Shown: positions 10,690 through 21,425, counted from the first letter of the stretch. The stretch is 64,000 bases of DNA from Bicyclus anynana (GCF_947172395.1 NC_069094.1:14560292-14624291), one strand, 5' to 3'. Notes: generated by a model from the letters alone, not told the origin. Translations and numbers: made by a program.

Positions 10690-11345
10690 TTATGAAGGTT
10701 TGGAGTTGGTCTGATGATGGAGCCGAAACACAGACGATGGAACTCGTCAACGATTTACAGCAGTCACCTTTTGTTTGGGCTTGATTAATTTGTATTGATG
10801 AGTACTTTCCACCTATATGGGTTGTGACTGTATTAAGGGTCTGGTGATGAAGACGAGGGACAGTGAAGAGAACACCTCGACGGTTCACAGTAGCTACCTC
10901 GTGTTTGGACTTGATAAATTTGTATTGATGAGAACTTTCCACCTAGATGGATTGTGACTGTATTAAGGGTCTGGTGATGAAGACGAGGGACAGTGAAGAG
11001 AACTCCTCGACGGTTCACAGTAGCTACCTCGTGTTTGGACTTGATAAATTTGTATTGATGAGAACTTTCCACCTAGATGGATTGTGACTGTATTAAGGGT
11101 CTGATGATGAAGACGAGGGACAGTGAAGAGAACTCCTCGACGGTTCACAGTAGCTACTTTGTGTTTGGACTTGATAAATTTGTATTGATAAGAACTTTCC
11201 ACCTAGATGGATTGTGACTGTATTAAGGGTCTGGTGATGAAGACGAAGCACAGTGAAGAGAACTCCTCGACGGCTCACAGTAGCTACCTTGTGTTTGGAC
11301 TTGATAATTTTGTATTGATAAGAACTTTCCACTTAGATAGGTTGT
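10690..11345 (-). repeat. Tandem array, period 130 bp, about five units
   Basis: GTATTAAGGGTCTGGTGATG recurs at 130-base steps (about 10831, 10961, 11091, 11221), preceded by a diverged partial unit. The middle units differ by only a few bases and the outer ones more. Each unit gives similar short minus-strand open frames with MESSHQYKFIKSKHEVATVN-like starts. Because 130 is not a multiple of three, the frame shifts between units, so these are not one protein. Confidence 0.85.
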
Positions 11346-11384
11346 GATGTGACGCAGTAGGTGTGCTAAGACTAAAAATAAAAA

Positions 11385-11715
11385 AATAAAAATTTTAATA
11401 AAAAAAATTCAACCGACTTCCAAGTCAAAAAATATCTTTAACTAAAAAGCAAAAAATAACATCCTACCTATGTGCTACCTTCTGATCAGTTTGAAGGCGG
11501 TGCCAAGCCAGTGTCGTGTTTTAATTAAAGCTGTTTCTGAAAGAACCACATAAATTTTGTAGTTAAAACGTGTTTAATTAAAACATCACTGGCTTGGCAC
11601 CGCCTTCAAACTGATCAGAAGGTAGCACATAGGTAGGATGTTATTTTTTGCTTTTTAGTTAAAGATATTTTTTGACTTGGAAGTCGGTTGAATTTTTTTT
11701 ATTAAAATTTTTATT
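11385..11715. repeat. Large palindrome: two 129-bp arms, 73-bp spacer
   Basis: The left arm 11385-11513 (AATAAAAATTTTAATAAAAA ... GCCAAGCCAGTG) and right arm 11587-11715 are reverse complements with no mismatch found by eye. The spacer contains a further partial inverted repeat (GTTTTAATTAAA). Half-copies of one arm occur near 46826-46930 and 5930-6000. Confidence 0.85.
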
Positions 11716-11848
11716 ATGTAAGTAATTGATTTTTTTGAAATATAATCTTAACGTTTACTGTTTGTTGACCCAAATAATAAAAAAAAATATACTTAATAGC
11801 GCGTTTTTAGCATGCTATTTTACAGCATGTGTACAACAACAGTACCTT

Positions 11849-12267
11849 TATATTGCAAACATTTACAGCTTGAAAGCTGTCCTGCTTTCAGCAAACACTG
11901 CATCGTCACCAAACATCAAGTGAGGACGCCGTCAATTGATAACGTTTATCACAGAAGTAGAACACTCCTTTACAAGTACAAAAGCATACAAACGCGTGTC
12001 GGTAAATTACACAGGCTAGTGCTGTGACGCGGGCGGAGTGGCGTATGACCGGGCTATGACCGGCGCATGACCGTGACAGTGTCTGTCGGTGATAAATGAC
12101 ACCGCAATTACGTCGCTTCGACATGCACTGTGCACTGTTCCGACACTTCGTCCTAGTTTCTGATAGTCGTTCAGTCTACCAGAAACTGTCTGGATATTCT
12201 ATGTACCTATCTATCTATCTATCCAGATAATATATTTATATTTTATTTACTAGATATATAGATAGAT
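11849..12267. other. No gene assigned; GC-richer block near 12010-12160
   Basis: Contains a triple ATGACCG motif (12040-12075) and lies about 430 bases upstream of the candidate exon at 12586. It could be 5' flanking or UTR sequence, but nothing shows it. An ATCT microsatellite is at 12206-12222. Confidence 0.25.
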
Positions 12268-12528
12268 AGCCGTGATAGCCCAGTGGATATGACCTCTGCC
12301 TCCGATTCCGGAGGGTGTGAGTTCAAATCCGGTCCGGGGTATGCACCTCCAACTTTTCAGTTGTGTGATATATCATACCAGAGAATTTTCTCAATTCTCT
12401 GCGTGTGTGAAGTCTGCCAATCTGCATTGGGCCAGCGTGGTGGACTATTGGCCTAACCTCTCTCATTCTCATTCTGAGAGGAGACTCGAGCTCAGCAGTG
12501 TGCCGAATATGGGTTAATAATGATGATA
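12268..12528 (+). mobile_element. SINE-A with internal deletion
   Basis: Intact head (AGCCGTGATAGCCCAGTGG, GTTCAAATCC) and tail (GGGTTAATAATGATGAT), but the body between GTTGTGTG and CATACCAGAGAATTTT lacks the usual AAATATCACG segment. Confidence 0.85.
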
Positions 12529-12585
12529 CAATAACTACACTTGCAAATATATATATGTATGTAATATTTATGCCCGTCTTTCCAG

Positions 12586-12707
12586 CTTTCTGATAATAAT
12601 TTAATCAACATAATTTAACACAATGTCAGGAGGAAGGCGTATTTCACCAACAGGATTATTTGATAAGATTCTGACTTCCACAGCGAACGGGCCCGGGGCT
12701 GTCAAAG
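12586..12707 (+). CDS. Candidate first coding exon of an unrecognised host gene
   Basis: Seen: acceptor CCGTCTTTCCAG ending at 12585, a 37-base leader, ATG at 12623 in an ACACAATG context, then 28 codons beginning MSGGRRISPTGLFDKI and ending GPGAVK, and donor AAAG|GTGAGA at 12708. The exon ends in phase 1. The coding part is richer in GC than its surroundings, is not part of any repeat family noticed here, and lies just 3' of a SINE. No signal peptide and no domain are recognised. The next exon is not certain; a tentative continuation at 14090 is discussed as a finding. It could be chance, since only one exon with consensus splice sites supports it. Confidence 0.4.
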
Positions 12708-13747
12708 GTGAGATTATTAAAAATACATCACGATAAAAGCTCTACATTACGCTAATAAAAGGAAAATAAGGAAAATATACAGGAAAAATTATTTTTATCA
12801 CAAAAGGTGTTTCTGTCGCGCCTAAATATTAAATAAACACCCGTTTCAGGTAATCACACATTGCCGTAGCTGCCGCGCGAGACGTGAATTGACTGAAAAA
12901 TGGTATGACATCAACGACATTTTATACTATAGACAAGTTAACATGGCTATAAAATCACCGCAAAATGCAGCTACTACACTAAGCGCATAACTTTGTTTTT
13001 AATTCCATTATATATTTATTTATATTCAGTTTTTAGAGTTCCTAAACACTCAATTCGACATTGTATATGTATATTTAGGTATCATTTATATAAATAATTT
13101 ACTGTTACTCTACTTTTGGTATTTACTGTGCGACTCAATGAAATGCGGTCAATTAGCCACTTATGTTCACCTCAGGTTTGACGTGCTAGTTCAGCGTGCA
13201 GTGACATATCTCTGTTATAAAATCTTTGTATGACATGCACTCATATAATATGTACGTTTCTATGTTCGCTTTTAACCTAAAAAACAATGAAGATATCCTA
13301 TTTTCTTATTCCTTGAGTTTGATTTACTTGGTTTTTTGAATTGCCTTGCTGCCTATTAACATCAATGCTCCTAAGGCTCTATTATTGCCCAATTTACTTT
13401 ATTGCTGGCACAAACCAAAAATTATTTTTACGAACAGATTTAAAAGAATATATAAAATATCAAGGCTGCTGTGTTTACACCTTATTGCGGCTATAACGGC
13501 AGTCTGCGATCAAATTAAGTAACATATACGCGTTCAGCTTGTAATGTTTTCCTTTATAACTTATTATATTTTACACGTTTTTGTAAACGGGTATAAAACT
13601 AATTTACAGCTAAAGCTTTTTGCACATTTACCATGTTATGTCAGCTTATCCCAAAATTAGGTCATTTATGCAACCATACTGCGATATTGACATACTTATT
13701 TCTGGCGCAATAAAGTAAAAATATGTTCAAATTCAACTACGTATCAT
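12708..13747. other. No gene seen; possible intron
   Basis: AT-rich sequence with no repeat family recognised. It would be intron if the exon at 12586 is real. Confidence 0.3.
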
Positions 13748-13915
13748 CCCATATTATCAACCCATATTCGGCTCACTCTCCTATCATTCTAAGAGGTTAG
13801 TCCAATAGTCCACCACGCTGGTCAAATGCGGATTAACAGACTTCACACACGCAGAGAATTAAGAAAATTCTCTGGTATGCAGATTTCCTCACAATGTTTT
13901 CCTTCAGCGTTTGAG
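13748..13915 (-). mobile_element. SINE-A, 5' truncated
   Basis: Minus-strand body and tail: CCACCACGCTGGTCAAATGC, GAATTAAGAAAATTCTC hairpin, TATCAACCCATATTCGGC tail. The tRNA-like head is missing. Confidence 0.8.
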
Positions 13916-14344
13916 TTATTAACATTTATTATTTATATTATTACATAAAGGTTAAAAAAGATATATTTGTATAAAATTGTTACGACAGTGATAGTACAAA
14001 TAAGAAGATATTTGATGATCTGACTTCAGTTCTTTGTTAATCAGCATGTACGTCGACATGCTACCAGTCGTGTTAGTGATTTTTTGCAGTAATGTTTTGT
14101 GGTGTAATTATTGGTCATAAACAGTGTGGGAATGGATAACATGTCAGGTAGGAGAAAAAACCAAGGAAAGGTACCTTAAACCTACACCCAAGTCCTGGGA
14201 CCTGCTCGAGGTGTTTCCTCTAACACAAAATGATGGTACAATCACTGTCGCTGCTATCCAGCACGTTTTACTAGCACGTCAACACGTGTAACGTCTATGA
14301 AGAGCAAGACGTGGCATGGGCCAAATTAAAATAATCTAAATATA
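13916..14344. other. No gene assigned; one acceptor-like site at 14089
   Basis: TGATTTTTTGCAG at 14077-14089 is a good acceptor sequence; a donor-like CAG|GTAGGA follows at 14147. The short open frames around it are not convincing on their own. Confidence 0.25.
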
Positions 14345-14634
14345 CGTAATATCTATGCTTGGGGTTTCTCTGCGTGATCGAATCAGAAATGAGGAGATCC
14401 GCAGAAGAACAAAGTCACTGACATAGCTCAGCGACTCGCGAAGCTGATGTGGCAATAGGCACATAGTTCGAAGAGCCGATGGGCGTTGGGGTCCCAAAGT
14501 GCTGGAATGGCGACCCCGCACCGGAAAGCGCAGTGTTGGTCGACCTTCCACTAGGTGGACTGAGGACATCAAGCGGGTTGTATGTCTATGTCCAGCAGTG
14601 GACGTCCGTCGGCTGTTAATGATGATGATGATGT

Positions 14635-14674
<40 letters not shown>

Positions 14675-14690
14675 AATGATGAAATATAAG
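14345..14690 (+). mobile_element. RTE-like LINE 3' end with ATG-repeat tail
   Basis: Encodes, with breaks, the end of an RTE-type reverse transcriptase ORF: RDRIRNEEIRRRTK, then VLEWRPRTGKRSVGRPSTRW and TEDIKRV. It is followed by GTCCAGCAGTGGACGTCCGT and a long GATGAT run (14619-14690). 5' truncated and internally degraded. Related tails occur at 33.7, 37.9, 49.7 and 55.2 kb. Confidence 0.7.
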
Positions 14691-15334
14691 TACGTGAATG
14701 TACTACGTACGTACTAGAAACTTCGCTAGTATAACTCTTGCAAACAGAGTTGTACTAGTGAAGTTTTTACTCTGTGGTTCCTCTACTCTCTTTATAAAGC
14801 AGTATAAAATGTAATGAGCTGCGCCCGCCGTGATAAAGCGCGTTACGAGCCGGTGATATTACTTCGTACATTATATATGTAGGTATTAGGTAGACGGTGA
14901 TTATTGGAGCTCCGCGCGAAGCCTTGGAAAGTAAATAGGTGCTTTCAGCGTTATTTGGCCGTTCTTAAAGCACATAATATTATATTACGATGTAGAAAAA
15001 TAGACAAAATTTTCGGATTTTACACTATAATATTCACGATAATATTCCCCGGAATGGCTAACTATTGCATCAGGTGGTAAACGAAAAGATCACTCTTTTT
15101 TTGCCAAGCGGAAACATTTTGGAATATAGAAATTTAAAAAAAAGAAAATTGAAAAGCTTAAAAAAGCTCACTATACGGATAACTGCTAAAAATCGGCATT
15201 GAGGTTTTTTCCACTCCGAAAATCCTACACTAAGTCACTGATTCTGAAATACAGCATTTCATTCATTGTATTGTAATAACAGAAAAAAACAATCGAATTT
15301 GAAAAAAAAAAAAAATAATCTAAAAGCATTTGAC
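14691..15334. other. No gene seen
   Basis: Unassigned; about 14820-14945 is GC-richer. An A run lies at 15302-15315, just before a SINE. Confidence 0.3.
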
Positions 15335-15628
15335 GGCCTCCGTGGAGTAGTGGTATGCGCAGTGGAATTACAAGTCGGAGGTCCTGGGTTCGATCCCCAG
15401 CTGGGCCGATTGAGGTTTAATAATATATATTGGTCCAAGTCTGGCTGGTGAGAGGCTTTGGCCGTGGCTAGTTTCCACCCTACCGACACAGTACCGGTAC
15501 GATGTCGTGTAGAAACCAAAAGGGGTGTGGATTTTCACCCTCCTCCTAACAAGTTAGCACGCTTCCATTTTAGATTACATCATCACGTACCATCAGGTGA
15601 GATTGTAGTCAAGGGCTAACTTGTAATT
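15335..15628 (+). mobile_element. SINE-B, near full length
   Basis: Head CCTCCGTGGAGTAGTGGTAT, B box GGTTCGATCCC, body TAGAAACCAAAAGGGGTGTG, tail CCATCAGGTGAGATTGTAGT and TTGTAA. Confidence 0.85.
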
Positions 15629-16007
15629 TAGCAGACCACCAGTATGTAACTTACAAATAAAGTATTTACCTACAGTTTATGAAACCAGCTACTTTTACAA
15701 ACTCACCGTCTTACAATACTCGTAAAAGTCATAAAGCTATACTCAACTCAATGAAGCGAAGCTATAAATCCATCGATACATTGACTTATTGATCAATGCC
15801 GTACTCGTAAAAGCGGAAGGCTAACACGTAGGCACCGCGGGCCGCAAAGCCTTATTTATTCAGGCAACGCCGGCCGGCATTGCTAACAGAGTGCTATACT
15901 GCCAAACGTTTGAGCTCATTCAACCTTAGTGGCCACGGTACTGTCGCTCGGCTTTTGATAGCGGTTTGTTTATTTACTAAGATTTGGGTTAACAAAGTTA
16001 ACAAACG
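15629..16007. other. No gene seen; left flank of the LTR retrotransposon
   Basis: Unassigned sequence, GC-rich near 15820-15890 (GGCAACGCCGGCCGGCATTG). Ends with AACG (16004-16007), the left copy of the retrotransposon target duplication. Confidence 0.35.
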
Positions 16008-16265
16008 TGTTACGCGAGGCAACCCTGCAGCGAGTACGTGAGGCAGCCCTTGCCAAAAGTGCAAGATTGCACCCATTGTTCGGCCGCATTCCATTGTATG
16101 AGCGTCACCTACTCTTTCACAATATGTAATAATTATGTTAACACTTTTACTCCCAACTTTGGAGTAAACAGGCACTTGTAACTTAGCTGTAGTTTCTAAT
16201 ATTAAATCTAATCATAAGTCAAATTTGGGTTTTCTTTGAAATTCTCGGTGCGACCATACATTTTT
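16008..16265 (+). repeat. 5' LTR
   Basis: Starts TGTTACGCGAGGC and ends GCGACCATACATTTTT; same length as, and no mismatch seen with, 22545-22802. U3/R/U5 limits are not resolvable by eye; no clear TATA box was chosen. Confidence 0.95.
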
Positions 16266-16282
16266 GGCGCAGTTGGGTAGAA
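16265..16282 (+). promoter_or_regulatory. Primer binding site
   Basis: TGGCGCAGTTGGGTAGAA follows directly on the 5' LTR (its T overlaps the last LTR base). It resembles the tRNA-Ser-type PBS described for the 17.6/297 group. It primes minus-strand DNA synthesis. Confidence 0.7.
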
Positions 16283-16602
16283 TCGCTTAGGGAATTAGGG
16301 AACTGAAGTACCTGACCCGGCGATCATCGAATCTACATCGTGGTTAGCCGAGAAGAATCTGGACATAGATTCATCAGAGAAAAACCAAATGTAAGTACTT
16401 TGAATCTTTAAAGTATTTGCCATCCTTATTTTTAGTACTTCCTATCCTTTATTAATTCCGCGTTTAATTATCGATTTTTAATAAATTAAAATTTTATAAT
16501 TATTTTTAGTTTTACAAGATTTTCCATTCACGGAAACAACGTACTAGGGTTAGGAATAGTAGGAATAGTACAATAGACGAGAATAGAAATATAGATATAG
16601 AC

Positions 16603-17859
16603 ATGTCGAACGATACAGATACTATTTTCAAGTCGCTTAGATTAGTGCCCGAATTTGATGGTAATCCACATGTCCTGACGCGATTTATCAATCTGTGTGA
16701 TCAATTAGTATTAACGCATTTTAAATCGGAGCCTGGTAACGATTTATCCAATTTGGCACTATTTAACGGTATCCTTAATAAAGTAACAGGACCGGCTGCT
16801 AGGCTTATAAACTCCTATGGCGTTCCAGATAACTGGCACGGTATCCGCAATGCACTAATTAATAATTTTGCTGATCAACGCGATGAGACCGCGCTTTATA
16901 ATGATTTATCACTTCAGTGTCAAGGCAATAGTAGTCCCCAAGAGTTCTATGAAAGATGCCAAGACTTGTTCAGTACAATAATTACCTTTATTAGTCTGCA
17001 TGAAACCATACCAACTACAGTCGAGGCGAAAAGAGTATTATATTCCAAGTTGACGCTACAAGCCTTCCTACGAGGACTAAAAGACCCACTAGGTTCTAGG
17101 ATTCGTTGTATGCGACCTAATTCTATGGAAAAAGCACTTCAATTCGTACAGGAGGAATTGAACACCCTCTATATTCAACAACGCAATGACGGTGGACCGC
17201 ATAAGAAAGACTTGACAGACAGACAATTACCGCCACCTACTATGAATTTTAGACTTCCTTTTAATCATTTTAACAATGTTCCACCAGTAAAATCTTTTAA
17301 CCCTCCAATGACACCGGGTTATAATAACATGCCTGGACCATCACGTCAGCAAGGCATGACGAACCAAGGTTCGCAAGGCTGGAGACCTGGTCCGAGCCTG
17401 GTACCAAGGGGTACAACACGTACGCAACAAATGTTCCGTGCACCCCCACCTAATTATAAACCGGGAAGTAATGTGTTCAGAATGCCCCCAAGACCTCAGC
17501 ATCAGACATTCAATTATAACTCCCCGCGTCCTATGAGTGGTGTAACACCTTTTGTCCAGAGACAAATGCCGATGACTGGACACGATTGGAGACAGCATGG
17601 CAACCCGCCGCCGTCTAACTATTTCAAATCTCGCGATGTAAATCTCAACGAGCTAGGTTATTTGTACGATTATGATAATGCCTATCTCGAATACGAACCT
17701 TATACATACGAACCTTATTACTATACATGCGAGCAATACCCTGAATACTATGAAGCCGATTGCGAGTACACTGATAGCATGACAGTAGAGGAAGTAGAGG
17801 ACCCTTCTTCTACACAGGAGGATTTTCAGAAGCGTCCCAATACAGACAAGCAAAAATAG
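16603..17859 (+). CDS. gag: Gag polyprotein, 418 aa
   Basis: Structural protein of the retroelement particle. The start is the ATG after the leader (GATATAGACATGTCG). Residues about 1-200 are a helical capsid-type region (FDGNPHVLTRFINLCDQL; FADQRDETALYNDLSLQCQG) of the sort found in gypsy-group Gag. About 200-330 is Pro/Gln/Asn/Arg-rich. The end is unusual: an acidic, tyrosine-rich segment (EYEPYTYEPYYYTCEQYPEY). No CCHC zinc knuckle is visible, as in other errantivirus Gags. Intact. The pol frame is -1 relative to gag and overlaps its end; AAA-AAT near the stop (17852-17859) may allow slippage, but no canonical heptamer was identified. Confidence 0.92.
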   Translation: MSNDTDTIFKSLRLVPEFDGNPHVLTRFINLCDQLVLTHFKSEPGNDLSNLALFNGILNKVTGPAARLINSYGVPDNWHGIRNALINNFADQRDETALYNDLSLQCQGNSSPQEFYERCQDLFSTIITFISLHETIPTTVEAKRVLYSKLTLQAFLRGLKDPLGSRIRCMRPNSMEKALQFVQEELNTLYIQQRNDGGPHKKDLTDRQLPPPTMNFRLPFNHFNNVPPVKSFNPPMTPGYNNMPGPSRQQGMTNQGSQGWRPGPSLVPRGTTRTQQMFRAPPPNYKPGSNVFRMPPRPQHQTFNYNSPRPMSGVTPFVQRQMPMTGHDWRQHGNPPPSNYFKSRDVNLNELGYLYDYDNAYLEYEPYTYEPYYYTCEQYPEYYEADCEYTDSMTVEEVEDPSSTQEDFQKRPNTDKQK

Positions 17860-17867
17860 AAATAAAT

Positions 17868-18170
17868 TTGCAAACGCAAAGACAGCTTATGTATGTTCAG
17901 ATAAAAGATCCACCTCTTAAAATCTTGATCGATACGGGTGCAAATCAATCCTTTATAAGCCCGCAAGCTGTCCAAACTTATTTCTATAATTGGCCTTTAA
18001 ACTATGAACCATTCGAAGTAACAAATTCAAATTTTACAAGTTCACATAATCATTCTATCACGTTACCTTGTTTTAATGAATACAAGGAACAAGGCGACAT
18101 GACTTTATTCGTGTACGATTTTCATAAGTACTTCGATGGGTTACTAGGTTTAGATTTACTAACTGCTTGA
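17868..18170 (+). pseudogene. pol: Pol part 1: aspartic protease, ended by in-frame TGA
   Basis: Retroviral-type aspartic protease that would process the polyprotein. The catalytic triad is ILIDTGANQSF near codon 20-30; FDGLLGLDLL near the end is the usual conserved block. The frame is open upstream into the gag end, in the -1 frame, so pol is expected to be made by frameshifting and the listed start is not a true initiator. TGA at 18168-18170 stops the frame, and the same frame continues open on the other side. Confidence 0.85.
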
Positions 18171-21100
18171 GATTGTAACATAGACCTTAAGAATAAAGTA
18201 CTAACAACGAGAAACGCAAAAATACCTTTACAAATTTACGATTCTCGTAACGTTAACTTGTACGAAGACATAATTCCTGCTCAATCGTCTAAGTTAATGA
18301 AATTACCTATTAATATCCCAGATGGAGATGTCTTAGTACAAGATGAAATCATGTGTAACTGCACTATTACCGATTGCGTAACCGCGGTAGAGAATAATCG
18401 TGGTTGGGTCGAAGTACATAATAATTCTGATAATGACATAATATTTTCTATGGATAGACCGATTGAAGGTGAATTTTTTAACATTGAGAGTAATTATGTA
18501 CAAAACTCTCCTGAGCGCGTATCCGAAGTTTTATCTAAGCTTAGAACAGACCATCTGAATCCTGAGGAACTTGCTAACCTTCAGGCATTGTGTTCACGTT
18601 ATGCAGATATATTTTACATAGATGGTGAACCATTAACATTCACCAACAAGATAAAACATCGTATTAAAACGACGGATGAAGTCCCTGTATATACCAAAAG
18701 TTATCGTTATCCTTATGTCCACCGACAGGAAATACAGGAACAAATTGCAAAAATGCTAGAACAGAATATTATTCGACCATCCGATTCTGCATGGAGTTCG
18801 CCCATCTGGGTCGTGCCCAAAAAGGCAGATGCGTCTGGTAAAACTAAATGGCGAATAGTTGTAGATTTTAGGAAGCTTAACGAAAAAACTATTAACGATA
18901 AATATCCGATCCCAAATATAACGGACGTATTAGATAAGTTAGGTAAATGTCAGTATTTTACCACTTTAGATTTAGCAAGTGGGTTTCATCAAGTCGAAAT
19001 GGACCCCTCTGACATCCCGAAAACAGGATTTAATGTTGAAAATGGACACTATGAGTACCTTAGAATGCCAATGGGGCTAAAAAACTCCCCATCCACCTTT
19101 CAAAGGGTCATGGATAATGTGCTAAGAGATCTGCAGAATAGTATATGCCTAGTTTACTTAGATGATATCATAGTTTTTAGCACGTCACTACAAGAGATGA
19201 TGGTTAATCTCGAAAAAGTATTTAATAGATTACGCGAATCCAATTTTAAAATACAGATGAATAAATCTGAATTCTTAAAGTTGGAAACCGATTTCCTAGG
19301 ACACGTCATATGCAGAGACGGGGTGAAGCCAAATCCTAATAAAATTAAGGCTATTAAGGAATACCCTATTCCTAAAACACCTACCGAAATAAAACGCTTT
19401 TTAGGTCTCTTAGGGTATTACAGAAAGTTCATTCCCGATTTCGCACGTATTACGAAACCGCTAACTCAATGCCTTAAAAAGGGTTCTAAAATAACCTTAG
19501 ACCAAAACTACGTTAAGTGTTTTGAACATTGCAAGACACTTCTGACCAATGACCCGATTCTTCAATACCCAGACTTTACAAGGGAATTTATTTTAACAAC
19601 TGATGCATCCAATGTTGCTATTGGAGCTGTGTTATCCCAGGGTACTATTGGCTCAGATAAACCTATCGCTTATGCCTCGAGAACTCTGAACTCTAGCGAG
19701 CTGAATTACAGCACAATAGAAAAAGAGCTTCTTGCCATCGTATGGGCTACCAAGTATTTTAGACCCTATTTATTTGGTCGGAAATTTAAAGTATTAACAG
19801 ATCACAAACCCTTGCAATGGGTGATGAGTTTAAAAGAGCCAAATTCGAGACTTACAAGATGGCGTTTGAAATTAACTGAATACGACTTCGAAGTTGTCTA
19901 TAAACAGGGCAAATATAACACAAACGCTGATGCTCTATCTCGAATTCAGTTAAATGTCGAAGAAATTAGTTCAATAGTTGTAAACCCTTCCATAAGGTCA
20001 GATGACTCCAGAACCCTTACGGCTTCTGAAGGCACTGATGATTCTAGAACCATCACAGTTCATACTGATGCGGAAAACCCCATCTTGGAAGTACCAATCT
20101 CAGAGGAACCATTAAATAAGTTCACTAAGCAGATTATCTTTAATATCGTGGGTGATATCAAAGGTAAGACTGTAGTTAGTAAGCCTTTTGATACACATAC
20201 TAAAACATCTATTCAGTTATCCGAATCTAGCTTAGAGCAAGACGTTATTAATGCGATTAGAGAATATGTACATCCTAAGATAAAGACAGGTTTACTCATC
20301 AATCCCTCTGACGCTATGACTAGAATAACAGCTATCATACAAAATAACTTTAAAAGTTCAGCCATGAACTTGGTTCTTGTAAGGAAAGAGTTAGAAAATG
20401 TTCCGGAATACCTTAAACAACAGGAGATTATTAACAAGCATCATGATGGTAAAACTAACCATCGCGGTATTAACGAGTGTTTTCTAGCCTTGTCACGTAG
20501 ATACTACTGGCCTAAAATGAGAGAGCATATCACTAAATTTATCAGTGGTTGTACTATCTGTGGACAGGCAAAGTATGATCGAAATCCCATAAAACAACAA
20601 TTTCGAATCGTACCACCACCCGGTAAACCATTTGAGTTAATTCACATGGATATACTAACTATACAGGGTGATAAATTCTTAACCATAGTAGACGCGTTTT
20701 CAAAATATGCTCAAGCGTATTACTTACGCGATGGAACAGCTGTTAGCGTTATTCAAGCATTTCTTATCTATTGCACACATCATTCGTTACCTATCACTAT
20801 AGTGACTGACAACGGACCCGAATTTGTAAATCAACTTTTAACAGAATTTGTTAAGTTTCATAAAATTCAGCATCATAGAGTGGCACCTCACACACCTAAC
20901 GAAAACGGTATCGTTGAGAGATTTCATTCAACTTTACTAGAACATTTACGCATACTAAAACTTGAACATAAGAGCGAAGCAACTACTAACCTCATACCCT
21001 ACGCACTTTTAGCATATAATAATTCTATACACAGCTTTACTAAGTGTAAGCCAATAGAAATTATTACTGGTCACTTTGACCCACGAGATCCATTTGATAT

Positions 21101-21425
21101 TGACCTTTCATGTCATCTTTTACAGCAATACATGACAGATCATAAATATAAAATGACTAAAGTCTATAACTTAATTCATGAATCATGTACCTCACAACGA
21201 GCAGATATGACTAATAAGCGCAATAGTAATCGCGAAACAGAAGTAGAGTACTCCCCTGAGCAACAGGTTTACATTAAAAATCCCATTGCTCCTAGACAAA
21301 AATTGGCCCCACGCTATACGCGTGACGAAATCACTGCCAATTTACCGATACACATTTACACTAAGAAAAGCCGAGGACCCGTTGCTAAGTCCCGTCTTAA
21401 AAGAGTGCTTAAAAATAATCGTTAA
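18171..21425 (+). pseudogene. pol: Pol part 2: reverse transcriptase, RNase H, integrase
   Basis: Same frame as the protease, separated from it only by the TGA. Copies the element RNA to DNA and integrates it. Domains in order: RT with KWRIVVDFRKLNEKT, MPMGLKNSPSTFQRVMD and the catalytic YLDD at 19155-19166; RNase H with TTDASNVAIGAVLSQ and LTDHKPLQW; integrase HHCC zinc region (20430-20570, ending CTICGQAK), then the D,D,E core: HMDILTI, VTDNGPEFVNQ, ENGIVERFHS; C-terminal module ending GPVAKSRLKR. Its 1085 codons have no other stop. First ATG is at 18258, but expression from it would be atypical. Confidence 0.93.

Larger units (their letters stand above)
10352..11795 (+). mobile_element. 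1.43 kb nested CCGACTTC-type insertion with ATACTTA duplicated at both edges
   Basis: ATACTTA occurs at 10352-10358 and 11789-11795, on either side of the foreign sequence and at the exact break of the host element, so it is the likely target duplication. The insert contains AACCGACTTCCAAAAAGG, a 25+ base T run (10450-10475), CATGTCAGGATCTGATGATG, the 130-bp tandem array and the large palindrome. No transposase frame is seen. Confidence 0.6.
9953..11848 (+). mobile_element. GCATGC-rich inverted-repeat element, split by an insertion
   Basis: Begins with CTACTGTTACACA and is studded with GCATGC palindromes (about five in the first 400 bp). The sequence breaks after CATACTTA at 10358 and resumes as ATACTTAATAGCGCG at 11789, ending GCATGTGTACAACAACAGTA. 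The uninterrupted order is visible in the related copy at 31.0-31.6 kb, which reads GGAGCATACTTAATAGCACG. Non-autonomous; the family is not recognised. Confidence 0.6.

Noticed and set aside
10682..11332. Series of 79-86 codon minus-strand open frames with similar sequence, as a repeat-protein gene
   Set aside because: They follow from the 130-bp tandem unit; the frame changes from unit to unit and no start, splice or domain evidence exists.
5400..12300. CRISPR array
   Set aside because: Repeats here are SINEs, a 130-bp tandem array and palindromes; no short regularly spaced repeats with unique spacers, and the genome is eukaryotic.
17852..17859. Canonical -1 frameshift heptamer at the gag end
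   Set aside because: The A-rich run before the stop could permit slippage, but it does not fit X-XXY-YYZ in the gag frame, so no programmed site is annotated.
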